A DNA stretch of 64,000 nucleotides from Kalaharituber pfeilii. Lineage: Eukaryota; Ascomycota; Pezizomycetes; Pezizales; Pezizaceae. The stretch spans positions 124,001 through 188,000 of the forward strand of contig WHUZ01000061.1 of assembly GCA_015179045.1 (NCBI GenBank), in the 5' to 3' direction. The notes under the pieces are model-generated. The model was given only the letters and a program-made list of their open reading frames with translations, ran no database searches and was not told the origin of the DNA. This document shows positions 1-10,556 of the stretch, piece after piece (the stretch's first letter is position 1; every line of letters begins with the position of its first letter). The translations under genes were made by a program, and so were the position numbers.

Positions 1-204
1 TTCAAAACGACATGCAATACAATATATTTTCAGTGGCAATCAAGACACTTTACAGTACGAGTGAAACCTAACTAGTCTTGTAAGCTGCCCATATCCAAAC
101 AACCTGCTACACTTTCAATTCTTACTAACCCCAATGTACATCAAGTCAAACTCTGGGTATAGGTACAAGATCCCATTATTAAATGCTCGGATGAAAGAGC
201 ATTC

Positions 205-660
205 AGAGACTGGAGTTAGTTCGAAAGAGAAAGGAGGAGAGGGAACGAGCTGGGTTTGGGAAGGGCAAATTTGTGCGGTGGGGCAGGAGAGCATTCACAA
301 ATTACACCTGGCTGCGGACCGAAAAAGGCGGAGCGATGTGGAGGAGGGTGATCGGTGGTGAGGGGGTGCAATGCATGTGTGGAGATGAGTGGAGTGCTGA
401 GCATGTGGTGTTCAGGTGCAACGAGCTAGAGAGACCTCAGAGGAAGGATAAGGATGAGGTACAAGTCACCTGGCAATCCTGGGAGGATCTACAGGAGAAA
501 GGGTGAAAGCAGGAGGATGTGGAGGGCGATCTGGTCGAGCATTGGTTTGCCAGCCTTGATCTGGGGCAGCTGGGATGGTACTGGGGGGGTCGGGGTGTGT
601 ACGTAGAGTATGTAGTTAGCGGTCTGTAACCTGACCCGGGTATATGGGTCCCTGCCATGT
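205..660 (+). pseudogene. LINE (C-tail group) ORF2 C-terminus and 3' UTR, fragment
   Basis: The reading frame near 205-506 ends in a Cys/His cluster (CMCG...EHVVFRC), the zinc-binding tail that follows RNase H in fungal LINE ORF2 proteins. A close relative lies on the minus strand at 27410-27652. After the stop, 490-660 matches base for base over long stretches the reverse complement of 25770-25950, which ends in the C-type tail (CCCTGCC...). This copy stops inside the tail at about 660, where gypsy-derived sequence begins. It is a 5'- and 3'-truncated dead copy. Confidence 0.7.
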
Positions 661-899
661 TCCTTCTTCCCAAAATTTGGTTTCTTGCTGATCTTGCTGT
701 CCACTCCCCTTCTTCAGGGCGTGGTCACCACATCTGGATAAGGCATCTGCTTTTGCATTTGCTTTTCCTTTTCGGTAGATGATGGTGTAGTCGAATGGTG
801 CGAGTTTTTCTGCCCATCGTGCTTGACGGCGAGATAGCTTTTGAATTGTGTTGAACATCCGGATGTTGTCATGGTCTGTGTAGACTTTGATGCTATGCT
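661..899 (-). pseudogene. Ty3/gypsy RNase H fragment
   Basis: Read leftwards from 898, the translation contains VYTDHDNIRMF, then KLSRRQARWAEKLAPFDYTI and KANAKADALSR. This is the diagnostic end of the Ty3/gypsy RNase H domain (TDH..L, RWxxxL, G..N..ADALSR). Only about 60 codons remain. It abuts an oppositely oriented integrase fragment, so this is a rearranged remnant rather than a gene. Confidence 0.75.
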
Positions 900-1026
900 T
901 AGCACCCGTACAACTATAGCCCGCGACATCCGGAACTGTGACACCTGCTCCCATATCAAACCTGTTTGCCATGCACCCTATGGACTCCTGAAACCCTTAG
1001 AAATACCTCAACGAAGGTGGAATTAG
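897..1026 (+). pseudogene. Ty3/gypsy integrase zinc-binding (H2C2) fragment
   Basis: The plus frame reads RDIRNCDTCSHIKPVCHAPY and then GLLKPLEIPQRRW. This is the end of the H2C2 zinc finger and the linker to the catalytic core of gypsy integrases (C..C pair, then PYG.L.PL.IP...W). It stops at 1026. It faces away from the RNase H fragment on its left, so an inversion or two separate insertions joined them. Confidence 0.75.
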
Positions 1027-1217
1027 ACGCCCACACGTACTAGTAATCAGCTTCCTTCTGCCGCCATGGTATGCTAAGCCATCATATTACTCCCTCGCAG
1101 GTAGAGTATGCCTCGGACTCTCTATATATTAACTCCCAGATGCTCGTTACCACATATGACGGCTTCAATTTCCTAGGCTCACCACACCTAGCACTTTATA
1201 ACCTGTGACTGTAATGG

Positions 1218-1395
1218 ATGGTGGTAAACGCAGAGAGTTACCGTCCGCCAGGCTAAAAAGACACTTGACCCGCGATACTCGCTAGTCCTCTGTGTAGCTC
1301 ATATAGCACATTTCGCAACTGCGATGCCGGCACCCGGCTGTCGCATATCGCCTACGTCGCATATGCGCGCATCCACCAACCGCCCGTAAGCGAGT
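1218..1395 (+). repeat. Dispersed repeat, relative of the 199-bp insertion at 36447-36645
   Basis: The reverse complement of 36447-36645 aligns here, for example GGTGGTAAACGC, GTCGCATATCGCCT and CGTCGCATATGCGCGC, then CCGCCC. The other copy has an 11-bp target duplication, so this is a mobile family. No coding frame, poly(A) or convincing polymerase III boxes are seen. The rest of 1027-1489 shows nothing recognisable. Confidence 0.6.
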
Positions 1396-1489
1396 CGCTG
1401 ACCAGCCTGTCCGAATACTCCAATATATACCAACCGCACTATTGGGTGGCATCGGTAGTTCTACCTTTTAGTGCAATAGTTTGCAAATG

Positions 1490-2090
1490 GTTGGTTGCAA
1501 CCTGTAACAATACTCTACTTCCAGCAGTTGAGTTCTCAGTGTCCTCTCCACTTCCTCTAGTATTGGTACTAGCAATATCAAGAATATAACTAATGATAAT
1601 AAAGATCCTTGAGGTACTCTTACATTTACCTTCCTCTCCTCCCTCTCTTTTCTATCCCATTCTACTATAAATCTCTATGCCTGAAAGAAATTCCTTAACT
1701 ACCCCTCCCACCGTTCCGCCTTCCTATCTTCTCTTATCTTCTCTAATTGAACCTCCTCTCCTCTTATATTATTGAAACCCCCCTCATGTCGTTGAGGCTC
1801 TACACCACTCTCCTCTTCCTTATCAGACACCTCTAGATCTTAGTAAATACTTTCATTATTGCCTCTGCTGCATTCCTGCTCCTGTGCCCTCTGAACTAGT
1901 GCTAATAGAAGAGCAAGTGTATATTTTAAAGGGCATTTACTACTACCTTCTTTCCTAGCTTTTTAATATAGTTAATAAGGTTAATGAGTCTTTATCCCTT
2001 TATCTAGATACTGTTTGCATCAATTACAAGTACTTAGTAGTTTAACTTATTGGTAACTTAGAGTTATTACCTTAATAAGTTATAGAGATT
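1490..2090 (-). pseudogene. Decayed LINE reverse transcriptase, RIP-like
   Basis: On the minus strand the translation around 1560-1630 reads VPQGSLLSLVIFLI, clearly the RT motif seen intact at 42300-42370 (VPQGSPLSPVIFLI). The flanks also align with 42240-42780. The copy is enriched in C-to-T type changes and is much more AT-rich than its relative, with many stops. This fits repeat-induced point mutation, a known ascomycete process. Whether it was RIP rather than ordinary CpG decay needs a dinucleotide count. Confidence 0.65.
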
Positions 2091-2950
2091 ATTGTTAGTT
2101 TGGTTTTCCCTAGAGCTAGTTCTCCTAGAACTAGTTCTGGTACTAGTACTGCTAGTGGATTTCTTCTTGAGTTTTTTTATCTACTGATGTCACGGCTCGC
2201 CCCCTACAGTCTCCGCACACTAAGCCACGACCACCGGCAAGCTATGACCGCCGGCAAGCCACGACCGCCGGCAAGCCATGACCGCCTCCCGCCAACAGCC
2301 AGCAAGCTCATAGAACCGGCTAGCTATGTTCTGGCCTACCGACGAACATTGCGGTTCGCGAACCGGCCAGGCCCATTCGCGAATCGGCCAATTCGTCGGT
2401 GGGCTGGCTGATTCGCGAATGGGCCAGCCCACCGACGAACACTGGTTTAGTACAAGTACCACTAGGTACCTCTACGTACTACCAGTGATTGAGTATAGAG
2501 AAACATTCTGCTACCTGCGTTAATTGATAAGCCAGTTACTGTGTGCTAGCACAGCCCTATTGCCACTGACAAGTTGCCACCTACAAGTTGCCACTTGAAA
2601 GTTGCTGTCGGTGATAAGTTGCTACTTCTTACCCACATACAAGAAGATAATACAGACAGTTTAATTAATAATTCACTACGCTTCTAGACTACTGTAGTTA
2701 AGAATACCAATTTGTAATCATAACTAAATTATTGTTAACCGAAACACTAGAAGAAAATTACTAAATATGCTTCTAGTATTCTTCTTACTCAAAGCGAAAT
2801 TTTGGAGTGTTATCTTCATAGGTAGAGATTTCCGGAATCCTCCGCCATTCTGGTATTATATTGTGGCAGTAATAGGGATTGCGTTGATGCCAAGAATGAA
2901 AATTTTGGTGGTTGTATTACCAGAAACAGTAGATAATAAGAGCCCTGCAA

Positions 2951-3172
2951 GTGCCAAGTACCCACTTTAAGCAACCTCATCATGATAAAACTTGTCAAGA
3001 CAAAATTTCATGTTCTTGTCTAGGTACCTGTTCTTCTCTTCGTTGTACATGCATACGTCAAAAGGTTAAATGTTCTTATTCTTGTAATAAAAGCAATGCT
3101 GGTCAATGTACTAACCAGGGGATGAGAGTGAACATAGTGGTGTATATAGTACTATTGTTTGTACATAGATGA
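2951..3172 (+). pseudogene. Cysteine-rich CXC-like fragment
   Basis: About 70 codons hold a dense cysteine pattern: SCSCLGTCSSLRCTCIR, then KCSYSCNK and QCTN. The spacing resembles tesmin/TSO1-type CXC zinc-binding repeats, which also occur in some transposon proteins. No larger protein can be assembled around it. It sits inside the TG..CA element, so it is probably captured or nested cargo. Function unknown. Confidence 0.4.
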
Positions 3173-3429
3173 CTGCATAGGGGGATAGGAGACTGTGGAA
3201 ATTGCTTAGCTGGCTGTCTGATAGATCATTATTGCATTAAATCATAAGCGAGTATATATATTACATATAGGTACATCGAGGTACATTCATGTTCACCGCT
3301 GGGCCAGGTGTTCGTGGCTGGGCTGGCCCCGTGAAAAACACCATATGTTTTTCACGGGGCCGGCCGGTTCACGAATCGGCTGGCCGGTTCGCGAACCGGA
3401 AAATGTTCGTCGGTGGGCCAGAACAGCTA

Positions 3430-3630
3430 CATGTAGCTAGCAAGCTGCCAGTATAGCCCGCCTGCCAGTATAGCCCGCCTGCCAGTATAGCCCGCCTGCC
3501 AGTATAGCCCGTCTGCTTGTATGGCCCGCCTGCCAGTACAGGCCGCCTGCTAGTATAGCCCGCCTGCCAGTACAGTCCGCCTGCTAGTATAGCCTGCCGC
3601 CTGCCAGTACAGCCTGCCAGCCATGAAAAC
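3430..3630 (+). repeat. Tandem array, period about 17 bp
   Basis: The unit CCAGTATAGCCCGCCTG and variants is repeated roughly eleven times without spacers. Copies drift by single substitutions. It lies in the 3' half of the TG..CA element. Confidence 0.85.
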
Positions 3631-4011
3631 TCTGCCTTCACCACTCCGTTCTTACTACTGCCCTCGTCGCTGCTTCTACCTCTGTATTATGTTTCTTAGG
3701 TAATAAACCTATCATGTATATATAGGCTCTATCTTGCCCTCATGTAAATAGTTTCTTCTCTCCTTGTCTGATGTCTTGTCTTCTTAATAGACCCATATGG
3801 TTCCTCGCAGTCCATATGTTCTTGTTATTCTTGTCAAATCTCTAGATCTAATTCAGTACCTAATCTTCTCTGCCTTTTCGCTAAACTGGAACCGTTGAAC
3901 TGCTACCTGCAAGCCTCTCCTATCAAGCCTCTGCCATTCAGCGCTTGCGAAACTACTGTTACCCTGAATCGGCCTTATCCCTTAGTAGCACCAGCCCGCC
4001 GCTGCGTGACA

Positions 4012-5257
4012 ACTGAGAAGATTACTTATGTGATATATAATACTAAATAAATGTATTTAGTATTTACATTCTATCTAAGTAAGTTAGGTTAAGTTCATAA
4101 GTAATAACTTTAGACTAGTTTATAATATAATTATATTATATTTAACTTAGTTATTAAGTAAGTTAGATTAAGTTATATATATAGTATAACTAAATTAATA
4201 TAATAATATATAATTACTACTTAGTTTCTGAGTAGGTTTATAGTAAGATTAAAGAAATTTTATTAAAAACTTATACTAACTTAGCTTATACTAATATAAA
4301 TACTATTAATATAGTATACTTTTAAATTCCTAGTTAATACTACTAAAATTACTTTTTATTCTTTTATTAAGTTTATGTCAGCGTAGGCGTCGCTGGACTC
4401 ACGAAAGTGGCACTGGTTTTCCGCGAAGGCAGCGAAGCGGACAGCAAAGGTTACGCGAGAGCGTTTTCAAGTGAGAGACTTAGAACACTGCTTGTGTCTT
4501 GATTTCCTTCTAGCTAACTGTTCAGCCCGTTTATATAGACTTCCGGCCGTCATACATGACTAGTCAATCGACAGTAACATGACGATAAACATGCTAAGGC
4601 ATACAGGCAGAGAAACGTAACAGAAAACACGCATCAGGAAGGTCCGTAATAGCAGGAAAGGCGTGAACGTAATAGAAGCATGCATTAGGAAGGTCCGCGG
4701 TAGCCGGAAAGGCGTGAACGTAATAGAAACATGCATCAGGAAGGTCTGTGATGCATGTGCGCATATTGGTAGGCCATGTGCAACTTCAACACACACTTCA
4801 GTAGGCAACCGCCGTTTACCAGTGGACGTTGCCTAGTGGTGATCAGTCACATCTTTAGCATACGTCTCTGGCGGTGCTTCCGGAACCGACTCCGTAAGTC
4901 TTACCTTAGCCGTAACAGTTTAATTTTAATTAAATTAATAGTATAATAAACTAATATACTAATAATATATAACTATTATAGTATATATTTCTAGATATAG
5001 TAAACTATTCTTAAAAGTATAATATTTACTAGACTAAGTTATAATACTAGATAAAGTAGCTTTTCTTAATAAATTTTAATATATTATAATAAGCTAAATT
5101 TTTTATTATAGTAAAAGTAGTACAATAAATTATATTCTATAAAGCTAAAGTAGTAAAGTAACTAATAATAGTATAATATAATAGAATAATAAAAAAAATT
5201 TAAACATAGAATATAATAGGTAGAAATATATACTTAGTTGTTAAATAAAGTATACTA
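4012..5257. other. AT-rich islands with no gene, split by a solo LTR
   Basis: 4017-4370 and 4923-5255 are almost pure A/T with short TTAAGT/TATA-like words and no usable reading frame. This composition is typical of heavily RIP-mutated repeats in ascomycetes. The elements inserted in them (4376-4917, 5258-5852) have normal composition, so they arrived later. Confidence 0.6.
4376..4917. mobile_element. Solo LTR, probably Ty3/gypsy type
   Basis: The 542-bp unit starts TGTCAGCG, ends CCGTAACA, and is flanked by the 5-bp direct repeat GTTTA (4371-4375 and 4918-4922). A TATA-like box (TTTATATAG) lies near 4529. Imperfect internal repeats of about 60 bp lie between 4625 and 4755. The reverse complement of the right end (TGTTACGG) matches the left end of the solo LTR at 51374, suggesting related families. 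Internal coding sequence has been lost, presumably by LTR-LTR recombination. Confidence 0.8.
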
Positions 5258-5852
5258 GGGGTTGTCGACGAACAACTGGGAATGGCTATCAGAAGGTACC
5301 AGAAAAAATACGCCAGCCAAATTAGACAGGTGTCGTGAGGTACTCCTTTTACCCTTGTGAAATATATTAGTAAGTACTATGAAGTACCCCAAATATGCCT
5401 CTATACAACAAGACTCACGCGTATCAACTTTACCATGCCCCGTCTAAGTCGAAGAGCTGTAATACAACAAGAGCTCAGAAGCGAAGTAATGTAAAATCTA
5501 TCATGATGCTTATGATTTTTAATTGACGCATGATGAAACCATAAAGAGGATATGTATGCAGTATTTGTGTATGTAGATGCATCTCAATGTTGACGTGATC
5601 GGGATGTGAATACGCGGGTGATGCATATGGTACGAAATAAATGCGGATGTATGCAGCAAAGTAGGCTACTAACTGAGCACTACTTACCAGAAGAGCCCCC
5701 TACCAGTCAAATTTGACTGGTAACAGGCGTTACGTTGGTACTGGAGACTACCAGCCAACAGACCAATGAACGAAGGGGCCAAGGCACTAAAAGCGCCTCA
5801 GTTAGTAGTGGTACTTTCTGGTAGCCATTCCCAGTTGTTCGTCGACAACCCC
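5258..5852. mobile_element. MITE with 31-bp terminal inverted repeats, TA target
   Basis: 5258-5288 and 5822-5852 are perfect inverted repeats starting GGGGTTGTCGACGAAC, and similarity continues inward (CAGAAGGTACCA). The flanks are TA on both sides, the signature of Tc1/mariner/pogo insertions. The 595 bp hold no transposase frame, so it is a non-autonomous copy needing a transposase from elsewhere. Confidence 0.85.
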
Positions 5853-7584
5853 TACTATCTGCAGTACTTGCTTTGGTAAAAATGTATTATTATAAAATAC
5901 TTAGCTAGCTACAGGCTCTATGAGTAGTTGATACTGTAAAAGTATATGACATACTAATTAGACGTAATAGAGGCATCTGGAAACTGCCTGAGTATAAACA
6001 ACCCTAGTTACTGTGATTATAATTAACAGATAATATGCACATCCAGGGCGCACTGAGTCTTAGTTAGTGCGCCTGGCTACAATGAATAGATGACGTACAT
6101 CCAGGGCGCTCAAGGCGTTTGAAGGGTTTTCAGTTCCGCGGGTGCTTCTGAGTAATCTTTCCTTTTTGCTGATGCGATACTGCCACTGAATTTAGAGTTA
6201 CGTTGTCAATAGTTAACATTCAGGACCTGAGTTTCATGAATCTTGCTAAACATTATCATACCACCATACTGTCTAGTAAGACATCTGAACTTCACTCTGT
6301 TAACAATAGAAAAGTCCACATTGTTTGTATTCTTCATCAGCTCATTGTAATCATCCACCATCATACTCAAGTCCTGAATATCCTCCTCATGTTGTTCCTC
6401 CTCTGATTCCCACTCAGACCCATCTATTAAAACCTCTTCACTTTTCGCTATTTACAAGCAGTCTGTCCGGAGATATGTACCCCTATTGTAACCGGCTCGA
6501 GGGTATTTACTTCCAGTGTAAGTACTCTCCTTTTCGCCTTTCTAGCAGCAGCTTGAGAAGCAAGCAAGCAACCGCTTCCTCCTGAGACGGCCCATTTTGA
6601 TATTTCAGTACTGCAGCTCCAATACTATCCTATCATTACATTAGTATTTGTATATTTTTGAGTTAAACGATACTATAGATTTAGTTAGGGACCGAACTCA
6701 CACCCAATGTCAAAAGGCAGTTTCGTTGTGGAGATACTCCGTATGCGGCGGCGCTGAATTGTCAAGAGAACGAGCAAAAGGGGGTCCGGGACGCAGGGGA
6801 CAGGCATTTTGGCGTATTCGTCAGCGAGCAAGTCAGTGTTACGCCTGGTCATCCCTTCTTGATTAACACCACCATACCTGCCGGTATGCAGTTCGGTGTG
6901 AAGGAAAAACTCTGTCTAAGTGCAAAAATTAATTTAATATCAACTGTCAATACCAGATTTCCTTAGAGTCTTGAGAGTAGTGAATATCCCGCATGCCATT
7001 GAGTTGGGCCCAACTTACACTATTTCAAGTTGGTCACTGCTGAAGCCACGCTCGTGTTCCGGGATTATTGACTACCGGTCGCATAATAATGCTAATTTAA
7101 CCCTAGTATAACCACACTGCAGTTCGGTGAATACGTAGCCGAGGTCCAGTCGAGGAAGTGCATATTTCATGTATCCGCCAGCAATTTCACAGGACAAAGC
7201 GACAACTATGCTGACAAATTTCTTCTTTGTGTCAGTTCGTTTACAATCAGTCCAGCCACTATGGCCCTCAATCTCGGGCCCAAGCGAGTGTTAGGCCTCC
7301 CACCAACAAGCGGCTGCCTGCATGATAAGGCGGTGACAAGGAACTCATGCATGGATCTTACCTTACCGCAAACTGGCGTCCCATTAAGCTAATTGGACAG
7401 CTCTAGGGAGTTTTGCAGCGTTTCACAAGGTAAAGGAGGGCATTAGAACTACCACGCGTATGCGGGGTAACGGCGCTGAATGACATCGCCTGCCTTCCAC
7501 CAACAGCGCTATGAGCGAAAGTCGATTTTTCAAGCAACAACAAGCTGTTACAATTGATGCTTAAGCAGTTAAGACACGGCCGGA
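5853..7584. other. No gene recognised
   Basis: 5853-6600 is moderately AT-rich with a small direct repeat (CATCCAGGGCGC at about 6041 and 6091) and only short, unrecognised frames on either strand. 6600-7584 is of normal composition with no recognisable product and should contain the promoter and 5' UTR of the SET gene. Confidence 0.5.
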
Positions 7585-10556
7585 ATGCTGAACAATAAGT
7601 TGCGTCTTGCCTTCGAGGCATTTAGGGTATCATGCCTACTTAGGCAGGAGATCTGCAAACTGGCCCTCTCGGGTGCTCTTCCTTCTCCAAATCGAGTCAA
7701 GAGGATTGACGAATTAGTCTCCACGCTCCAGCTTCTGGAAAAGCTTACCTACAACGCGAGCTCCACTCCTTTTACCCTCTCTGCTCTCACCCGGGGTCCT
7801 CACAGTGGTTCTTCTACATCCCAGCTCCAACCGCCCACCATGGATACCGTCGACGTCTCCGACAACGTCAACTACCTCGGCATTTTCGAACAAACCAAGT
7901 TCAATCTCCTGTCCACCAGGCGCCATAAGGGGACCAAGCCACCTCACCGCGCAGCGCGTTCATACCTCGTTGCGACCTTCACTGCCAACACACTTAGCTC
8001 GGCGGGAAACATCTACGAGCCTGCTGAGTCTCGCATTGAGTCCTCGCAGTTTAACCTCAAAACATCTTACATCACGCATGTGTATCCACCTAGCGTGGCA
8101 GCTCTTTCCACCCTCTCCAAAGTCATGATCACCGATTTGCGTTTAGAGACAAACCATCGGGGAAAGTACGTGGTGTTACGTACAATCACGCCAGCTGGGC
8201 ACATGGTTTCAGTAATGGCCATCGTCGAGGATGAAAATGGCATTTGCGATCTACTGACACTGTACAATTGCTGGGATCAGCGGCAGGATCTGCAGAGTTA
8301 TCTTGGGGAGGGCAAGGTGGTGTTGGTTAAGGAGCCGTACTACAAGCGAGCTGCAGACGGACGGACAAGTATCAGGGTAGATCATCCGGGAGACATAGTA
8401 TTCTTAGATGAGGATGTAGAAGAGGAGGTGAGGCTTATTCCTGTCAAGTGGAGGAGTAGGATAAGGGAGTTGGGGAAAACGGGGCTGGAGTGGAAAGCGG
8501 AAGGAAACGTGGAATTTAGGAAGGATAGGTTCTATGCAGCTATTAAGTGGTGAGTTTCATCCCTCCGTTTCAGTTGTGCAAGTATAGCTATAGCATATAC
8601 TCATTCTATGGACGCATCATGTATTTCGATATAGCTACACCAACGGCATCCGCTGCGAAGTCGAAACACAGAAAAACAACTCCACCCAGAGCCCCTCCCT
8701 CCTGCACGCCCTCCTCCTTAACCGTGCCCAAGCTCATCTTAAACTGCTTCACCACGAACTCGCCCTGAAAGATGCCACTACAGTGCTCTCCTCAGAACCT
8801 CAAAACGAAAAAGCCCTATTCCGGGCCGCGCGTGCCCTCTACATTGCCCGTCGATGGTCCGACTCCTTGTCGATGCTTCAGCAGCTCGCGTCCGTCTGTA
8901 AAGCAAAGAAAGCTGACAGCAAGGAAGGCCACCAGCTCACCGTGGCAGTAAAGCAACGACTTCTGGAAGAAGGAGAAGGAAGATACAACTTTGGGGCTAT
9001 GGTCAAGCAAATTCAGGTCAACGGCCCCTCAACACTTGACGTCGCGGACTACATTTCTCCGAAAATAGAAAGACGACAAACGCAAGACATGGGAAAGGGG
9101 TTTTTCGCAACCGGTGACATCCAAGTGGGCGAGCTACTGATGTGTCAGAAGGCGTTTGAGCTCGGATTCACCAAAAAAGTGGGACTGAGTATTCTGTTTA
9201 ATATGCAGACGGAGGAGATGAAGCTGGGATCGCATGCGTGGCTTACAGAGACTGTGGTGAAGAGGTTGTTTTGGAATCCGGAGGAGGCCAGCAAGGTGTT
9301 GGAATTATGGGCAGGGGATTATGCAGCAGTGGTCAGGAGGGACGGGCCAACGATTGTGGATGGAAGGCCAGTGGTTGACACGTGAGTACTCCCTCCATTT
9401 TTTCGTTTTTTTTAATATCAATACTCGCGTGCCGCCCCATGGGCTTCGAGTACTCCCTCCAGCGGGCGAACTTGAATCATTACTGCTTTGAGGTTCCCAA
9501 CCCGCTTCTTGTAGATGAGGAGCCATAACGCTCTATGATGTGATTCGTGCTAGCGCTAAGGATGTGCTCAGATTCATGATCGACCGTATCCGCTCCCTTA
9601 ATTGCTTCGGTTGCAAAGGTCTGTCATCCGAACGCTTGTCCCCTGAAGAGCCAACAAACCCTGCAGAGCCCAAGGATGACAAGTTTGAGGACGTGGGCCT
9701 GTGGATCCTGCCCTCTTTCATCAATCACTCGTGCTGGGGTAACGTCCAACGCAGCTTCATTGGCGACGTGATGATCGTGCGGGCCTGCGCGCCAATTGCG
9801 GCGGGAGAGCAAATCACGTTCAGTTACGCGCCTCTGTTGAGTGATAACAATAGGGTGCTCGAGGAACGGCAGAAGAGACTTAAACGTGGTTGGGGGTTCA
9901 CCTGCAATTGTCGTTACTGCACGCTAGAGAGGAATGAGCGTAAAGCTGCACGTAATGAGAGAGAAAAACTGCTACAGGATGTGGAGAAGTTGTACCGGGA
10001 CGCCCCAGCTGCCATGCATGCCTCCTCCTCACAGGTTAGAATACTTCTCGCTGCCTTGGATGCCAAAATCAAGGCGATAGAAAAGACTTACAGCAGTTCC
10101 TGCCCTCCCGCAACAGTCTTCCCACGCATTCACCTTGCGATAGCCGTTGTTCAAAAACAGAACCTCTGTGCCCGTTACAACTCCTGGGATGGGACTAGAT
10201 TGGCTTGTGAAGGCGTCCTAAAAGCCCTCGGCTACGAAATCGATACTTCCAATAACGAGGTCAAGATCACGAAGTATGGGTACAGTGATCTACTCGTGCT
10301 TCCGGTGATGTGGCAGCTATATATCTGTCGCAAAGGAGACGCACTTGACATGGGAATGCCGCTGAACGGGAAGGTCGTGGTAAAGAGAGTGGACACAGGA
10401 GGCAAGGGCAGGGCGATGGATAAATTGGCAGAGGGGTGGAGGAGGGCTGCAGAGAGCATGTATGAGGTTGATGCGGGGGAAAAGACCACTTTTGAGAAGG
10501 TGTATGCGTTGGAGAAGTTCATTGTAATCCAAATCGGAGAGGGTGGGAATCGCTGA
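7585..10556 (+). CDS. TPR- and SET-domain protein, three exons
   Basis: I join 7585-8549, 8635-9381 and 9572-10556. Introns are 8550-8634 and 9382-9571, both GTGAGT...AG. The joined length is divisible by three and gives 898 residues. Residues about 1-320 carry the conserved N-terminal region of a fungal TPR-SET family (MVSVMAIVEDENGICDLLTL). About 320-420 is a TPR-like helical region (LLLNRAQAHLKL, KALFRAARAL). The SET domain follows: MGKGFFATGDIQVGE, then the catalytic-core motif FINHSCWGN, ITFSYAPL, and the post-SET cysteines FTCNCRYC. SET proteins of this type are probable lysine methyltransferases; the substrate is unknown and no MYND finger is seen. Each splice junction restores family-like sequence (KCYTNGI, VVDTFMIDRI). 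Start chosen as the first ATG of the open frame. Intron 2 hosts a 50-bp retroposon. Confidence 0.85.
9398..9447 (-). mobile_element. A-tail micro-retroposon inside SET gene intron 2
   Basis: Fifty bases made of a T-rich run, then the reverse complement of tail A truncated within the hairpin loop. Flanked by the perfect 14-bp duplication GAGTACTCCCTCCA (9384-9397 and 9448-9461), which begins two bases after the first base of the intron donor. Confidence 0.9.

Larger units (their letters stand above)
2188..4011. repeat. TG..CA-bounded LTR-like element, 1.8 kb, 5-bp target duplication
   Basis: The element begins TGTCACGG and ends GCGTGACA, and is flanked by the direct repeat ACTGA (2183-2187 and 4012-4016). 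These are the marks of an LTR or a complete non-autonomous LTR element. Inside are palindrome-rich GC blocks at about 2335-2450 and 3300-3425, a tandem array at 3430-3630, and a TATA-like stretch near 3711 (TATATATAGG), as expected of a promoter-bearing LTR. No gag or pol frame is present. It is either a very long solo LTR or an LTR hosting a second insertion near 2460-3300. Confidence 0.6.

Noticed and set aside
9540..9571. In-frame extension of SET exon 3 upstream of 9572
   Set aside because: No acceptor upstream keeps the frame with the clear GTGAGT donor; splicing at 9571 restores the family-like junction and a length divisible by three.
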